The notes beneath the pieces are model-generated. The model worked only from the letters and a program-made list of their open reading frames with translations. It made no database searches and had not been told where the DNA came from. From a virus: 50,562 bases of DNA. Location of the stretch: IMG/VR virus record IMGVR_UViG_3300009506_000049, positions 1 to 50,562 of that record; one strand, written 5' to 3'. Every line of letters starts with the position of its first letter. The stretch's first letter is position 1. Shown here piece after piece: positions 24,913-32,742 of the stretch. The translations under genes and the position numbers were made by a program.

Positions 24913-25196
24913 ATAACAGACATGAAGAAACGCTATTGTTCCTCGGAGGCACCCATGACGGAGAAAGGATAACCATAGAGATGGGGGCTCAATTCCACCG
25001 GATTCCAAGACAGGTACAACTCACATGCAAGGTAGGCGTAGATAATAGCGCAATGAGCCAGAAGGCTAACTTCGAAACATATCTCAGGGAGAGCTTCTAC
25101 GGAGGTAACGCCACCATACCGGTGATGGTCCTTGATGGATTGGTGGCGGAGGACATGATGAGAATGCTGATCGAAGGATACAAGAAAGGGGTATGA
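24909..25196 (+). CDS. Hypothetical protein, 95 aa
   Basis: A small beta-rich protein (TLLFLGGTHDGERITI) with a helical end (EDMMRMLIEGYKKG). The FLGGTHDGERI pattern is frequent in small phage proteins of unknown role. GAGGT precedes the ATG, which overlaps the Gmd stop. Confidence 0.6.
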   Translation: MNNRHEETLLFLGGTHDGERITIEMGAQFHRIPRQVQLTCKVGVDNSAMSQKANFETYLRESFYGGNATIPVMVLDGLVAEDMMRMLIEGYKKGV

Positions 25197-25197
25197 C

Positions 25198-25803
25198 ATG
25201 GAAAATACTGGCGAAAGGCAGATATCACCAACCCTATCAGGTATTAAGGGTGACCACAAAGAGCGCTACACATTTGCAGCTAACTGGCTCATAAGCAACC
25301 TCGGAATCACCAGCGTCCTAGACGGTGCCTGCGGCATCGGGTATGGGTCGTTTATCATGGGACTATCGGGGCATGTGGTAACCGGAGTAGATAAGAGCGA
25401 AGAGACGATCAACGCTGCCCGGGAACACTACCAATTTCCATGCGCTACATATGTGCATAAAGACCTAACCGAGATGGAGCTTGAGACCGGGGTGAAGTTC
25501 GGCGCAGTCGTGAGCTTCGAAACCATCGAGCATATCGAAGATCCAGAGCCTGTCCTGAAGAAGTTCAGGGAGGTATCCGACACCCTCATCGCCTCTGTGC
25601 CGAACCAGGACGTTGTCCCATTCAGCAAAGAGACCCATCCGTTCCACTTCCGGCACTACACGCCAGATGAATTTGAGAAGCTTCTGGAGCGATGCGGATA
25701 TGAGATTACCGGATGGTACACCCAATACGACAAGGTGGTTGGGCATGTCTCGCCAGGCGATAACGGCCGCACGCTTATCGTCACCGCAAAGGCAGTTTCA
25801 TGA
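25198..25803 (+). CDS. Class I SAM-dependent methyltransferase
   Basis: The 201-residue protein carries motif I LDGACGIGYGS (41-51), the acidic residue after strand 2 (TGVDKSEETI), motif IV-like VVSFETIEHIEDP and a later HFRHYTPDEFEKLLERCGY, the Methyltransf_11/23 arrangement typical of small-molecule or sugar O-methyltransferases. Location inside the sugar island suggests a sugar or glycan target. AAAGGGG precedes the ATG and the stop overlaps the next start. Confidence 0.82.
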   Translation: MENTGERQISPTLSGIKGDHKERYTFAANWLISNLGITSVLDGACGIGYGSFIMGLSGHVVTGVDKSEETINAAREHYQFPCATYVHKDLTEMELETGVKFGAVVSFETIEHIEDPEPVLKKFREVSDTLIASVPNQDVVPFSKETHPFHFRHYTPDEFEKLLERCGYEITGWYTQYDKVVGHVSPGDNGRTLIVTAKAVS

Positions 25804-26657
25804 GCATGCGCGTGGGGGTGTTCGTACCAGACAACAACATGGAGCACTCCCTGACTCTACTCGCCTTTGCTGCCGGTATCACCAGGGTAACCGGTAGAGC
25901 ACCAACGATGATCGACCTCAATAACACGCCTTACGAGCCATATGATGTGGCCGTGGTATTTGGGGTGGGAAAGAAGGGTATGCCAATCAGCTATCCCAGA
26001 GCGCGAGTGATCGCTGGCCAGAAAGATCGCAATCTTCCGGTGATCGTCATAGAGAAGGGGTATGTGAAGCGGGACAAATACTACGCTGTTGGACTTGGTG
26101 GGCTAAACGGTAGGGCAGACTTCAAGAACAAAGGCATGCCAGGTGATCGGTGGGATGCGCTCGGGGTAGAGCTGAAGCCATGGAAAGAGAGCAACTTCGG
26201 GGACGTTGTTATCTGCGGCCAGGTTCCTACCGACGCATCCGTACAGCATGTGGACTTCTTCGGATGGTGCTCAATGATGATCGAGGCGATCAAGAAGCGC
26301 ACCAACGATCTCATAGTGTTCCGTCCTCACCCGCTAGCACTTGACAGGACACCAGCATTCATCGGTACCAAACGCTCCAGTATGTCGCTGGACGACGATA
26401 TCGCCAGGGCAAGGCTGGTAGTCACATTCAACAGTAATATTGCGGTAGACGCAGCCATAGCCGGGGTACCGGTATTCGCATACGACTCTGGCAGTATGGC
26501 TATGCCCATAGCAAATTGCTTGATCAGCCAGATCAATAACCCTGTAAAGCCCGAACGTGAACAATGGGCTCATAACCTTGCATATACCCAATGGACCCAT
26601 GAAGAGATGGAGAATGGGCTTCCGTGGTTACACATCATGAGAGAAATCAATGGCTAA
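25800..26657 (+). CDS. Capsule-polysaccharide-synthesis-like protein
   Basis: The 285-residue protein looks like a GT-B-type capsule synthesis protein: VIVIEKGYVKRDKYYAVGLG in the first half and, in the second, VFRPHPLAL followed by ARLVVTFNSNIAVDAAIAG and VPVFAYDSG, the RPHP and S/N-x-x-x-D-A...G-x-P signature found in KpsC/KpsS-like and related transferases. The donor cannot be told. Overlapping starts and stops (25800 and 26657) tie it to the methyltransferases on both sides. Confidence 0.6.
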   Translation: MSMRVGVFVPDNNMEHSLTLLAFAAGITRVTGRAPTMIDLNNTPYEPYDVAVVFGVGKKGMPISYPRARVIAGQKDRNLPVIVIEKGYVKRDKYYAVGLGGLNGRADFKNKGMPGDRWDALGVELKPWKESNFGDVVICGQVPTDASVQHVDFFGWCSMMIEAIKKRTNDLIVFRPHPLALDRTPAFIGTKRSSMSLDDDIARARLVVTFNSNIAVDAAIAGVPVFAYDSGSMAMPIANCLISQINNPVKPEREQWAHNLAYTQWTHEEMENGLPWLHIMREING

Positions 26658-27189
26658 AGAATCCCAGAATGAAAAAGAGTTCGTCCCATTCCTCGATGTA
26701 ATCGCCGGGGCAGGGTCAGTCCTAGAGATCGGCAGCAGATATGGCCAGAGTCTCCTCCGGATGGCGCATGTGGCGCAGCCTGGGGCGAAGATCGTGTCGC
26801 TCGAGCTACCGGACGCTGGGTGGGGCAGGCCAGACAGCCTGCCGGTGCTGGAGTCTGTCATTAACCAGCTTGCAGAAGAAGGCTACGATGCGCACCTCGT
26901 CCTCGGTGATAGTCACGAGGATGATATAGCCACCACCATCCATGAGATGGGGCCATTCGATCTGATCTTCATCGACGGTGACCATAGTGAAGAAGGCGCA
27001 ATGATGGACTGGATCAAATATGGCCATCTTGGGAAAGCGATCGGATTCCACGATGTCGCATCGAAGTGGGGAGTGAGCAAGGTGTGGCCAGAGATCAAGG
27101 CGAAGCACCCAAGCATCGAGTTCGTGGACTACACCACCCCAGAGGACCGCAGGATGGGCATCGGGCTGATATACAGGGTTAACGGATGA
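26650..27189 (+). CDS. Class I SAM-dependent methyltransferase, Methyltransf_24 type
   Basis: The 179-residue protein has SVLEIGSRYGQSLLRM (23-38) and the characteristic DLIFIDGDHSEEGAMMDW with a DGDH motif, as in the Methyltransf_24/cephalosporin hydroxylase-like group common in polysaccharide clusters. GFHDVASKWGVSKVW near the end matches the same group, where HD residues often bind metal. It overlaps the previous gene by 8 bases and the next by 4. Confidence 0.8.
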   Translation: MAKESQNEKEFVPFLDVIAGAGSVLEIGSRYGQSLLRMAHVAQPGAKIVSLELPDAGWGRPDSLPVLESVINQLAEEGYDAHLVLGDSHEDDIATTIHEMGPFDLIFIDGDHSEEGAMMDWIKYGHLGKAIGFHDVASKWGVSKVWPEIKAKHPSIEFVDYTTPEDRRMGIGLIYRVNG

Positions 27190-27401
27190 AGCATATAGTT
27201 TCCAGCCTGAAGCTCTATGAAGTCTCCACGGCAGATAGTGGATGGCTAAGGCTGGAAGCCGAGGTTCTTGATGAGGATAGCGGAAAGAACCACAAAATAT
27301 TAAGACAGGCACCGATACAAGATGATGGGTCTCTAGAGGTCAACGATGTAAAGGCGATGTTATTCGGTGTTATCGAAGGTATCAGCGAAAAGCAGAGGTG
27401 A
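27186..27401 (+). CDS. Hypothetical protein, 71 aa
   Basis: A small beta-rich protein with strands SLKLYEVSTADSGWLRLEAE and a short helical tail. It is coupled to the previous gene (ATGA-type overlap) and lies within the sugar island. Not recognised. Confidence 0.55.
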   Translation: MKHIVSSLKLYEVSTADSGWLRLEAEVLDEDSGKNHKILRQAPIQDDGSLEVNDVKAMLFGVIEGISEKQR

Positions 27402-27411
27402 AAGATATTCG

Positions 27412-27576
27412 ATGCCAGTGAACAAGGTACCACCACCGAAGGGTATGAAAGGGCCGTGCTATAGATGGGGGGAACATGGAGCGATCTATTGCGGTAAAGA
27501 TGGAAACAAGAAGGCTGCTGCGCAGGGCGAGCAAGCCAAACGCAATGGGTATAAAGAGGGGAAAAAAAATGGTTGA
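27412..27576 (+). CDS. Small glycine/lysine-rich protein, 54 aa
   Basis: A 54-codon frame from ATG 27412 with GAGGTG 11 bases upstream. The product contains CYRWGEHGAIYCGKDGNKKA and a basic helical tail; the pattern CYKWG..GK.Y..G....A..KA..QG.A is common to small phage proteins often found near structural genes. It overlaps the next gene by 8 bases. Confidence 0.55.
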   Translation: MPVNKVPPPKGMKGPCYRWGEHGAIYCGKDGNKKAAAQGEQAKRNGYKEGKKNG

Positions 27577-28309
27577 ACCAATCAGAATATTCATCGGATA
27601 TGACCAGGTAGAGGCTGCAGCGTTCCATACCCTCTGCCATAGCATCTGGCGCCGTGCCAGCCGGCCGGTGTCCATCACACCAATCAAGCTTAATATGCTC
27701 CGCGATTACCATAACCGTGATCGGGATCCTATGCAGAGCAACGAGTTCGCGTTCACCAGGTGGCTGGTGCCGTTCCTCTGCAACTATGAAGGCCGCGCAA
27801 TCTTCATGGACTGCGATATGCTGGTGCTGGACGATATCGCAAAACTATGGAACCACTTCGACCCGCAATACGCTGTCCAGGTGGTAAAGCATAACCACGT
27901 ACCAGAAGAGAGCCATAAGTACCTCGGGATGCCGCAGAGCAAATACGAGAAGAAGAACTGGTCCTCGGTGATGCTCTTCAATAACGCAAAATGCCGAGCC
28001 CTGACGCCGGATTACGTCAATACTGCACACGGTCTCGATCTCCATCAGTTCAAGTGGCTGGAGGGCGATGAGCTTGTAGGTGACATCCCTATGCGCTGGA
28101 ACTTCCTCGTGGACTACTACAAGAAGATCCCGGTCGAGGCGCTCGGGAACATCCACTACACAATCGGAGGTCCGTACTTCAAGGACTACGCGAACTGTGA
28201 TTACGCGGGGGAATGGTGGAGCGAATACAAGAACATGACCCACGTAGAGCAGGCTGCAGGCATCCTCGCAGAACAGCACTATAGCGAGACACCCATCAAG
28301 ATTAAGTAA
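27569..28309 (+). CDS. Putative glycosyltransferase, GT8-like
   Basis: The 246-residue protein starts with IRIFIGYDQVEAAAFHTLCH, has SNEFAFTRWLVPFL, and AIFMDCDMLVLDDIAKL with the DxD metal site at residues 81-83, followed by SSVMLFNNAKC and LVGDIPMRWNFLVDY. This order matches the GT8-like group found in phages and marine bacteria. The true start is ATG 27569, after AGAGGGGAA; earlier in-frame codons overlap the previous gene. It closes the sugar island. Acceptor unknown. Confidence 0.75.
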   Translation: MVEPIRIFIGYDQVEAAAFHTLCHSIWRRASRPVSITPIKLNMLRDYHNRDRDPMQSNEFAFTRWLVPFLCNYEGRAIFMDCDMLVLDDIAKLWNHFDPQYAVQVVKHNHVPEESHKYLGMPQSKYEKKNWSSVMLFNNAKCRALTPDYVNTAHGLDLHQFKWLEGDELVGDIPMRWNFLVDYYKKIPVEALGNIHYTIGGPYFKDYANCDYAGEWWSEYKNMTHVEQAAGILAEQHYSETPIKIK

Positions 28310-28365
28310 GCACCATGGAGGTGCCAGGCGCATGACGGGAATGTTAGACCGTTAGTGTTGACCGT

Positions 28366-28403
28366 TTGCCGGTGGGCGGTGCGCTGATACACCGGCAACT
28401 ATT
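28366..28403 (+). repeat. Hairpin element, copy A
   Basis: A perfect 8-bp stem TGCCGGTG (28367-28374)/CACCGGCA (28390-28397), extended by one T-A pair, with a 15-base loop GGCGGTGCGCTGATA and a trailing ACTATT. A second copy with a compensatory base-pair change lies about 96 bases downstream. Between the copies are two further hairpins (TTCCGG/CCGGAA and GCGGGAG/CTCCCGC). Confidence 0.7.
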
Positions 28404-28462
28404 TCCGGAGTGCAGGCCGGAAGCTGCCGCGGGAGCCGCCATCCTCCCGCTTACCTGTTGCC

Positions 28463-28500
28463 TGCCAGTGGGCAATGCAGCAAATACACTGGCACCTATT
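28463..28500 (+). repeat. Hairpin element, copy B
   Basis: The stem TGCCAGTG (28463-28470)/CACTGGCA (28487-28494) keeps the pairing of copy A while one G-C pair became A-T. The loop GGCAATGCAGCAAATA shares GGC..TGC....ATA with copy A, and CCTATT follows. An alternative pairing TTGCC/GGCAA is possible, so the element could switch. Confidence 0.7.
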
Positions 28501-28539
28501 CGAGCTCTTACGGGCAGAAGGGGCGATATTTCGAGTAAG

Positions 28540-28548
28540 TGTTATAAT
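28540..28548 (+). promoter_or_regulatory. Putative extended -10 promoter for connector genes
   Basis: TGTTATAAT combines a perfect TATAAT (28543-28548) with the TGn extension. No -35 match is found 17 bases upstream. It lies 30 bases before the first connector gene. Confidence 0.5.
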
Positions 28549-28576
28549 TTATCGAAATTAGCCCGGGAGAGATGAC

Positions 28577-29101
28577 ATGGCAATCACGCTCGTAGTTGAA
28601 GACGGTACCGCAAAGACCGACTCCAATACCTATATATCGCTCGCTGACGCGGAAACATACTTCCTCGGTCATTACTATGCCTCTGATTGGAACGGTGCCA
28701 CCGATCCAAACAAGAACATCGTCCTCGCCATGGCCACCAGGATACTCGATCAATGGGTTACATGGTATGGCCAGAGAGCAACAAAAGACCAGGCACTCGA
28801 GTGGCCGCGGTATGGAGTTGTTGACCGTGATGGATGGCAATTTGATAGCAATATCGTCCCAGAGTTCCTGAAACGCGCAACCGCTGAGCTCGCTCTTTAT
28901 CTTCTGCGTGAAGATACAACCGTCAATCCAGAAACATTGGGATTCAAAGAGATATCGGTTGGATCGCTGCGACTAGTAGTCGATTCAATTGACCGAGATA
29001 AATTCGGGGCATTGCCAGATGCTGTTCTGGTGATAGTTGAGCCGTTTGGGGCAATCCGCAAACGTGGTACACCGATGATCGCGAAGCTATCGAGGGCATA
29101 A
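28577..29101 (+). CDS. Head-tail connector (DnaT-like/gp6-type) protein
   Basis: The 174-residue protein begins MAITLVVEDGTAKTDSNTYI and continues SLADAETYFLGH, ATRILDQWVTWYGQRAT and LEWPRYGVVDRDGW. This is the pattern of the phage family often annotated DnaT-like single-stranded DNA-binding protein, which in its genomic position acts as the connector below the portal. It opens the neck gene block and follows a promoter-like TATAAT and GGGAGAG. Confidence 0.8.
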   Translation: MAITLVVEDGTAKTDSNTYISLADAETYFLGHYYASDWNGATDPNKNIVLAMATRILDQWVTWYGQRATKDQALEWPRYGVVDRDGWQFDSNIVPEFLKRATAELALYLLREDTTVNPETLGFKEISVGSLRLVVDSIDRDKFGALPDAVLVIVEPFGAIRKRGTPMIAKLSRA

Positions 29102-29103
29102 CC

Positions 29104-29478
29104 ATGGGACTGAAGTCGGTATTCCAGAAGGCTGCACAGACAGCGTTTACCGCTGCAGGCGACGTAGCTGCGTCTGCCACATATGCTGCTCATGGTTCTG
29201 CCATCACAAACACAAGCGCAGGGACCGCATCGGTACCAATTACCAGGTATATGGTATCGATGATCTTCGATATGTATAAAGAGCGCGAGATCATCAACTC
29301 AGAAATACGCCCAACAGACCTGAAAGGCAGTATTCCACAACTTAACCTGACACCGGTGCCGGCAATAGGCGATGATATCCGTAAGGTAGAGGCTGGGGCA
29401 ACAGCGGTCTATGAGATCATCAATATCAAGACAGACCCAGCAGATGCGCTGTGGGAATTTCAGCTAAGGAAGCCGTAA
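29104..29478 (+). CDS. Head closure/neck protein
   Basis: The 124-residue protein (MGLKSVFQKAAQTAFTAAGD start, then RYMVSMIFDMYKEREIINSE and a beta-rich end with YEIINIKTDPADALWEFQLR) fits by size, position and its final strand pattern the phage head closure (SPP1 gp16-like) group, which plugs the portal after packaging. No catalytic motifs. The TAATG overlap couples it to the next gene. Confidence 0.65.
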   Translation: MGLKSVFQKAAQTAFTAAGDVAASATYAAHGSAITNTSAGTASVPITRYMVSMIFDMYKEREIINSEIRPTDLKGSIPQLNLTPVPAIGDDIRKVEAGATAVYEIINIKTDPADALWEFQLRKP

Positions 29479-29900
29479 TGCTTGAATTCACCAACCTAAA
29501 AGAGTTTGAGGATGACCTCGAGCAGTTTGTTAATAAGGCAGAGATTGATATCAATACAGCTATCAAACGGCTTGCGTTCGAAGCATTCCGCGGAGTGGTG
29601 CAGAGAACTCCAGTTAGAACAGGTTGGGCCAGGGGAGCCTGGACGATCAATGCAGGATTCATTGATACCACCATCCCGCCAAATGGTAGCTACAGCGAAG
29701 AGAACCCGATGCCAGCACCGAAAGCAACACAGTTTGACGGGATCAGCGGAAAGCATGACAGCTACTACATAGCCAATAGCGTTCCATATATCCTCATGCT
29801 TGAGGCGGGACACAGCAAGCAAATGGACAAGGGATACATGGTTGAACGCACCATGAACGACATCACCAAGAACTTCCAGAGCATCCTGAAAGGCAAATAA
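29478..29900 (+). CDS. HK97 gp10-like neck protein
   Basis: The 140-residue protein has VVQRTPVRTGWARGAWTINA and SVPYILMLEAGHSKQMDKGY, hallmarks of the gp10-like minor tail or neck family (R.tPvdTG.lr..w..., then pYa..lE.G). It would join head and tail. The start is in the previous stop (TAATG). Confidence 0.82.
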   Translation: MLEFTNLKEFEDDLEQFVNKAEIDINTAIKRLAFEAFRGVVQRTPVRTGWARGAWTINAGFIDTTIPPNGSYSEENPMPAPKATQFDGISGKHDSYYIANSVPYILMLEAGHSKQMDKGYMVERTMNDITKNFQSILKGK

Positions 29901-29902
29901 CC

Positions 29903-30304
29903 ATGAGTATCGCAACGGCAAGACGGGATATAGAGCTGAGAATGGAAGCGAACTGGGCCACCACCAGGATCGCCATGGCCAACATGCCGTTCACCAAGCC
30001 TGCGTCAGGTGAGTCATGGGTCAAGATCAGGGTATTCGAGGATCGAGCAACAAGAACCAATATCGGCCGGGATGCAGTGCATCGCTACTCTGGCACCATC
30101 GCAGTAGAAATCTACGTGCCTCAAAAAACAGGCACAGGAACCATAAGGGGGTATGCGGATACCATCGCAGAAATATTCAGGGACCAGCAATTCAACGGAA
30201 TCACATGCGAGGAGGCTAGGGTCGTTCCTGTTGGTGATTTTGAAGGGTGGTATCAGATGAATGTCACGGTACCATTTTACTGGGATGGCCGCTATTACGT
30301 ATGA
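29903..30304 (+). CDS. Tail terminator protein (DUF4128-like)
   Basis: The 133-residue protein has an N-terminal helix (MSIATARRDIELRMEANW) then the sheet pattern of tail terminator proteins, with SWVKIRVFEDRATRTNIG, GTIAVEIYVPQKTGTG and a final YQMNVTVPFYWDG. It caps the tail tube and joins it to the neck. The stop overlaps a possible 37-codon gene. Confidence 0.75.
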   Translation: MSIATARRDIELRMEANWATTRIAMANMPFTKPASGESWVKIRVFEDRATRTNIGRDAVHRYSGTIAVEIYVPQKTGTGTIRGYADTIAEIFRDQQFNGITCEEARVVPVGDFEGWYQMNVTVPFYWDGRYYV

Positions 30305-30414
30305 AGTCGTCTACAAGGATCCTCCACGAGACCTTGATCAGACTGGCTAAAGGGATGATCAAGGCATGGGAGGAATGGCTGAAAAAGCAGATACAAGAAG
30401 AAAGGGGTCCGTAG
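30301..30414 (+). CDS. Possible small helical protein, 37 aa
   Basis: A 37-codon frame overlaps the tail terminator stop by 4 bases (ATGA), a common coupling. The product is one basic amphipathic helix (LIRLAKGMIKAWEEWLKKQ). It ends just where the reverse operon begins. Size leaves real doubt. Confidence 0.4.
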   Translation: MKSSTRILHETLIRLAKGMIKAWEEWLKKQIQEERGP

Positions 30415-30420
30415 ACCCCT
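30401..30420 (-). terminator. Hairpin between convergent transcription units
   Basis: A perfect AGGGGTC-CGTA-GACCCCT hairpin sits between the + strand neck genes and the minus-strand operon. On the minus strand it is followed by TTTCTTCTTG, which is T-rich enough for a weak terminator. On the + strand no T-run follows. Confidence 0.5.
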
Positions 30421-30432
30421 AATAGCCGCATC

Positions 30433-30840
30433 CTAATGATCGCGCCTAGGCATGGGTATGACATTACTGATATCCATGCTGTTATGGGATGAAACGGTCG
30501 TATCATGAGATGGGCTCAGAGAAAGAACAGACCGTTCATATAAAGTTGCCTTGACAATATTGGAAATATCAAAATTAAGATCCCGAAGCTCTTCAACCGA
30601 CATCGGTGGCTCTTCACGGAAAGGGCCGTTAAAAAGCATATGGGATACAGCATGGAAGATTAGCGGGGATTTGTTCTGGGGAAGGTTTCTGACATTCATT
30701 CGTGTGCCAATCTTCCCGTCATCGGATGCCTGTATTGCCGCCAGCATAGGTACATCATATTTCTGGCAAAGCGATTGAAGAGCGTCAGCGGCAGCCTCAA
30801 TCTCAGACATTTGTTCAGCAGTGATCTTGTATGGTTTCAT
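30433..30840 (-). CDS. Hypothetical protein of the DUF932 operon, 135 aa
   Basis: The protein starts MKPYKITAEQMSEIEAAADA and has a helix-rich first half and a disordered serine-rich tail (SLSPSHDTTVSSHNSMD) ending MPRRDH. The segment LCQKYDVPMLAAIQASDDGK resembles small phage proteins in which a short sheet follows the first helix. GGAG precedes the minus-strand ATG. Last gene of the reverse operon. Function unknown. Confidence 0.65.
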   Translation of the reverse strand: MKPYKITAEQMSEIEAAADALQSLCQKYDVPMLAAIQASDDGKIGTRMNVRNLPQNKSPLIFHAVSHMLFNGPFREEPPMSVEELRDLNFDISNIVKATLYERSVLSLSPSHDTTVSSHNSMDISNVIPMPRRDH

Positions 30841-30882
30841 AGTAGAATCTCCAGATAAAAAGCCATCCTTGGCACCATGAAA

Positions 30883-31974
30883 TTAGACAGCGAGCTTTTC
30901 AGCCTGCACGGAGTTGACGATACGTTTCCATTCTGAGTTGGTAATATCAAGAATAGCACCACCAAGCTCTTCTAGCTCGGATGCGCGATCATAGGACTCG
31001 GCAGTATTAGCGATCTTCGTTACCGCATTCAGCGCACCCCACTTCGTATAGTCGCGGCCCTCGAGGAGGTTAATCAGGGCACTCTCCTGCTCGGCCAGAG
31101 ATAGGCCAACCACCTTACCGAGAGCCTCAACACCAGCAACAGGGTTCTGCATCTTCTCGGAAGCAGCTGCAGCGCGGAGATGCTCAACCTCCTTCATGAA
31201 CAGATCAGAGGAAGTCGCAGCTTCCACAACATCGGATACCTGAGAGAGAATGAGATCATCCTCCTTGCGCTGAGTATCATCAGAGAATATCTCGTATCCA
31301 GAAGCCGGAGCGACAACCGAACCGGTATGGTAGCGTTTCATACCGAACACATCACGCTTACCAAAGACGCAGCCATTCGTGCAGAAGTCGCGATAGAAGA
31401 AATATTGAACATCGAGGGCGCCTTGGCCGATCTCGCTGTTCGAAATGATCACCCCAGGACGAACCACATCATCCTTGGTTACCTCGGCAACGATATCGGG
31501 GAATAAGGTCTTCAAATACAGTTTCCGGTCAGTAACGTGAGAGGACAACAGGACCGCATTTGAGACGCTGGTGATCGCAGGTAGGGCTACCGCAGCAACC
31601 TGCTCGTTATCGAGGCGACGATAGCGGTCAGAGAGGAAGGCGCGAGCATTGTGGTCAAGGGTACGGATCATACGGCGCTCTGGGTCGCTATCGAACCAGT
31701 GTCGGACATTATCCTTCAACAGTTCCGGAGCCGTTGTGAGCATACGATCATAATACCGCTTGGGGATGCCAATACGCTGCGAAATCTGGCTGTGGGCATG
31801 ATCGGTAATGGCATAGAAACCGTTACCGGGAACATCAAGCACCCATTTCTGATCATCATCTTCACCCACACGATCAAACCCAACCTCGCGGGTATCGATA
31901 ATAAAATCACGCTTCGCATCAGCGCGGCGATTAAGCTCTGCTACCAGAGCATCAAGTTGCATACCTTGTTTCAT
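30883..31974 (-). CDS. DUF932 phage/plasmid-like protein
   Basis: The 363-residue protein has the DUF932 pattern: TDHAHSQISQRIGIPKRYYD, ARAFLSDRYRRLDNEQV, then LSSHVTDRKLYLK and VIISNSEIGQGALDVQYFF, with NGCVFGKRDVFGMKRYHTGS. The family occurs on phages and plasmids and has no settled function, although neighbouring genes often concern DNA metabolism or anti-defence. GGAG lies 8 bases upstream of the minus-strand ATG. It is the largest gene of the reverse operon. Confidence 0.85.
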   Translation of the reverse strand: MKQGMQLDALVAELNRRADAKRDFIIDTREVGFDRVGEDDDQKWVLDVPGNGFYAITDHAHSQISQRIGIPKRYYDRMLTTAPELLKDNVRHWFDSDPERRMIRTLDHNARAFLSDRYRRLDNEQVAAVALPAITSVSNAVLLSSHVTDRKLYLKTLFPDIVAEVTKDDVVRPGVIISNSEIGQGALDVQYFFYRDFCTNGCVFGKRDVFGMKRYHTGSVVAPASGYEIFSDDTQRKEDDLILSQVSDVVEAATSSDLFMKEVEHLRAAAASEKMQNPVAGVEALGKVVGLSLAEQESALINLLEGRDYTKWGALNAVTKIANTAESYDRASELEELGGAILDITNSEWKRIVNSVQAEKLAV

Positions 31975-32081
31975 GGGAAAATCTCCAAGTCATCAACTAG
32001 GCTCGTGTCCCAGCTGCGGCCTGCCATCATCAGCGCACGGTGGCCAATCCGATACGGACTCCCCCTCCGAGGGAGTTTCGG

Positions 32082-32396
32082 CTATTCAGTAAGAGGGATT
32101 ACATAACGGCAATAGTCGTATCCTTGAGTATCTACCAGCAGAAGACCGCGGTTTGAGCGAAGGACAAAATTCTGAGGAACATCCTTCCTATCAAAAGATG
32201 TGAGCATGAATTCCATGAAAGGGAAGGCACCATCAAATAACCAGTCAGCATCAATGAGAGGAAGATCACGTACCTCCGGAAAGAACTCACAAACACGGTC
32301 AATACTCACGTGGTGAGAGTTGCGCACATTATCCCAATTTGCCTTACGGAGAATACGCACATTCATTCGATCAGAAACACGATCAAGTAGTTCCAT
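32082..32396 (-). CDS. Hypothetical protein of the DUF932 operon, 104 aa
   Basis: The frame from MELLDRVSDRMNVRILRKAN (start at 32396 after GGGG) encodes a small alpha/beta protein ending with VLRSNRGLLLVDTQGYDYCR and YVIPL. An earlier in-frame start at 32498 would add a hydrophobic run overlapping the next gene, without a ribosome-binding site. Function unknown. Confidence 0.6.
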   Translation of the reverse strand: MELLDRVSDRMNVRILRKANWDNVRNSHHVSIDRVCEFFPEVRDLPLIDADWLFDGAFPFMEFMLTSFDRKDVPQNFVLRSNRGLLLVDTQGYDYCRYVIPLTE

Positions 32397-32400
32397 GACA

Positions 32401-32592
32401 TTATCCCCTATCGGTAAAAAGTATCGACACCTCGCAAAGAGGCAGGAAGGTAGCGCGGGTATAGGAAACGTCCACGAAATCGAAAAGGACGATAGCATTC
32501 CCTGAACGGGTTATACCGGATAATCTGCCAACCAGGTAAAGACCATCCAACATAAATTTGACGGGCTTACCTATATCTGAGCGACGAACCAT
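32401..32592 (-). CDS. First gene of the DUF932 operon, 63 aa
   Basis: Start MVRRSDIGKPVKFMLDGLYL is chosen because GGAGG lies 8 bases upstream; more distal starts overlap that signal. The product is a small beta-barrel-like protein (GKPVKF, YLVGRLSGITRSGNAIVLFD). It lies about 50 bases downstream of a consensus promoter. Function unknown. Confidence 0.6.
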   Translation of the reverse strand: MVRRSDIGKPVKFMLDGLYLVGRLSGITRSGNAIVLFDFVDVSYTRATFLPLCEVSILFTDRG

Positions 32593-32639
32593 CAGGACAA
32601 CCTCCATTGAGAACAATAACTTCTGTGATGCTGTGAAAA

Positions 32640-32668
32640 AGAATAGTCCAGACATAGGAGCATGTCAA
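32640..32668 (-). promoter_or_regulatory. Consensus sigma-70 promoter for the DUF932 operon
   Basis: Read on the minus strand, TTGACA (complement of 32663-32668) is spaced exactly 17 bases from TATTCT (complement of 32640-32645). This is among the strongest promoter matches in the window and accounts for expression of the four reverse genes. An inverted repeat GACAT/ATGTC covers part of the spacer and may be an operator. Confidence 0.75.
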
Positions 32669-32713
32669 GGAAGGGACACAAAGAAAATGCCAAAAATAAT
32701 ACATGCGCAGTGC

Positions 32714-32742
32714 TTGACATATAGGATATATGCACATAGGAT
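32714..32742 (+). promoter_or_regulatory. Sigma-70 promoter for the large structured RNA
   Basis: TTGACA (32714-32719) is spaced 17 bases from TAGGAT (32737-32742), predicting a start near 32749. It is divergent from the reverse operon promoter about 50 bases away. ACATAGGA occurs in both promoter regions. Confidence 0.7.
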
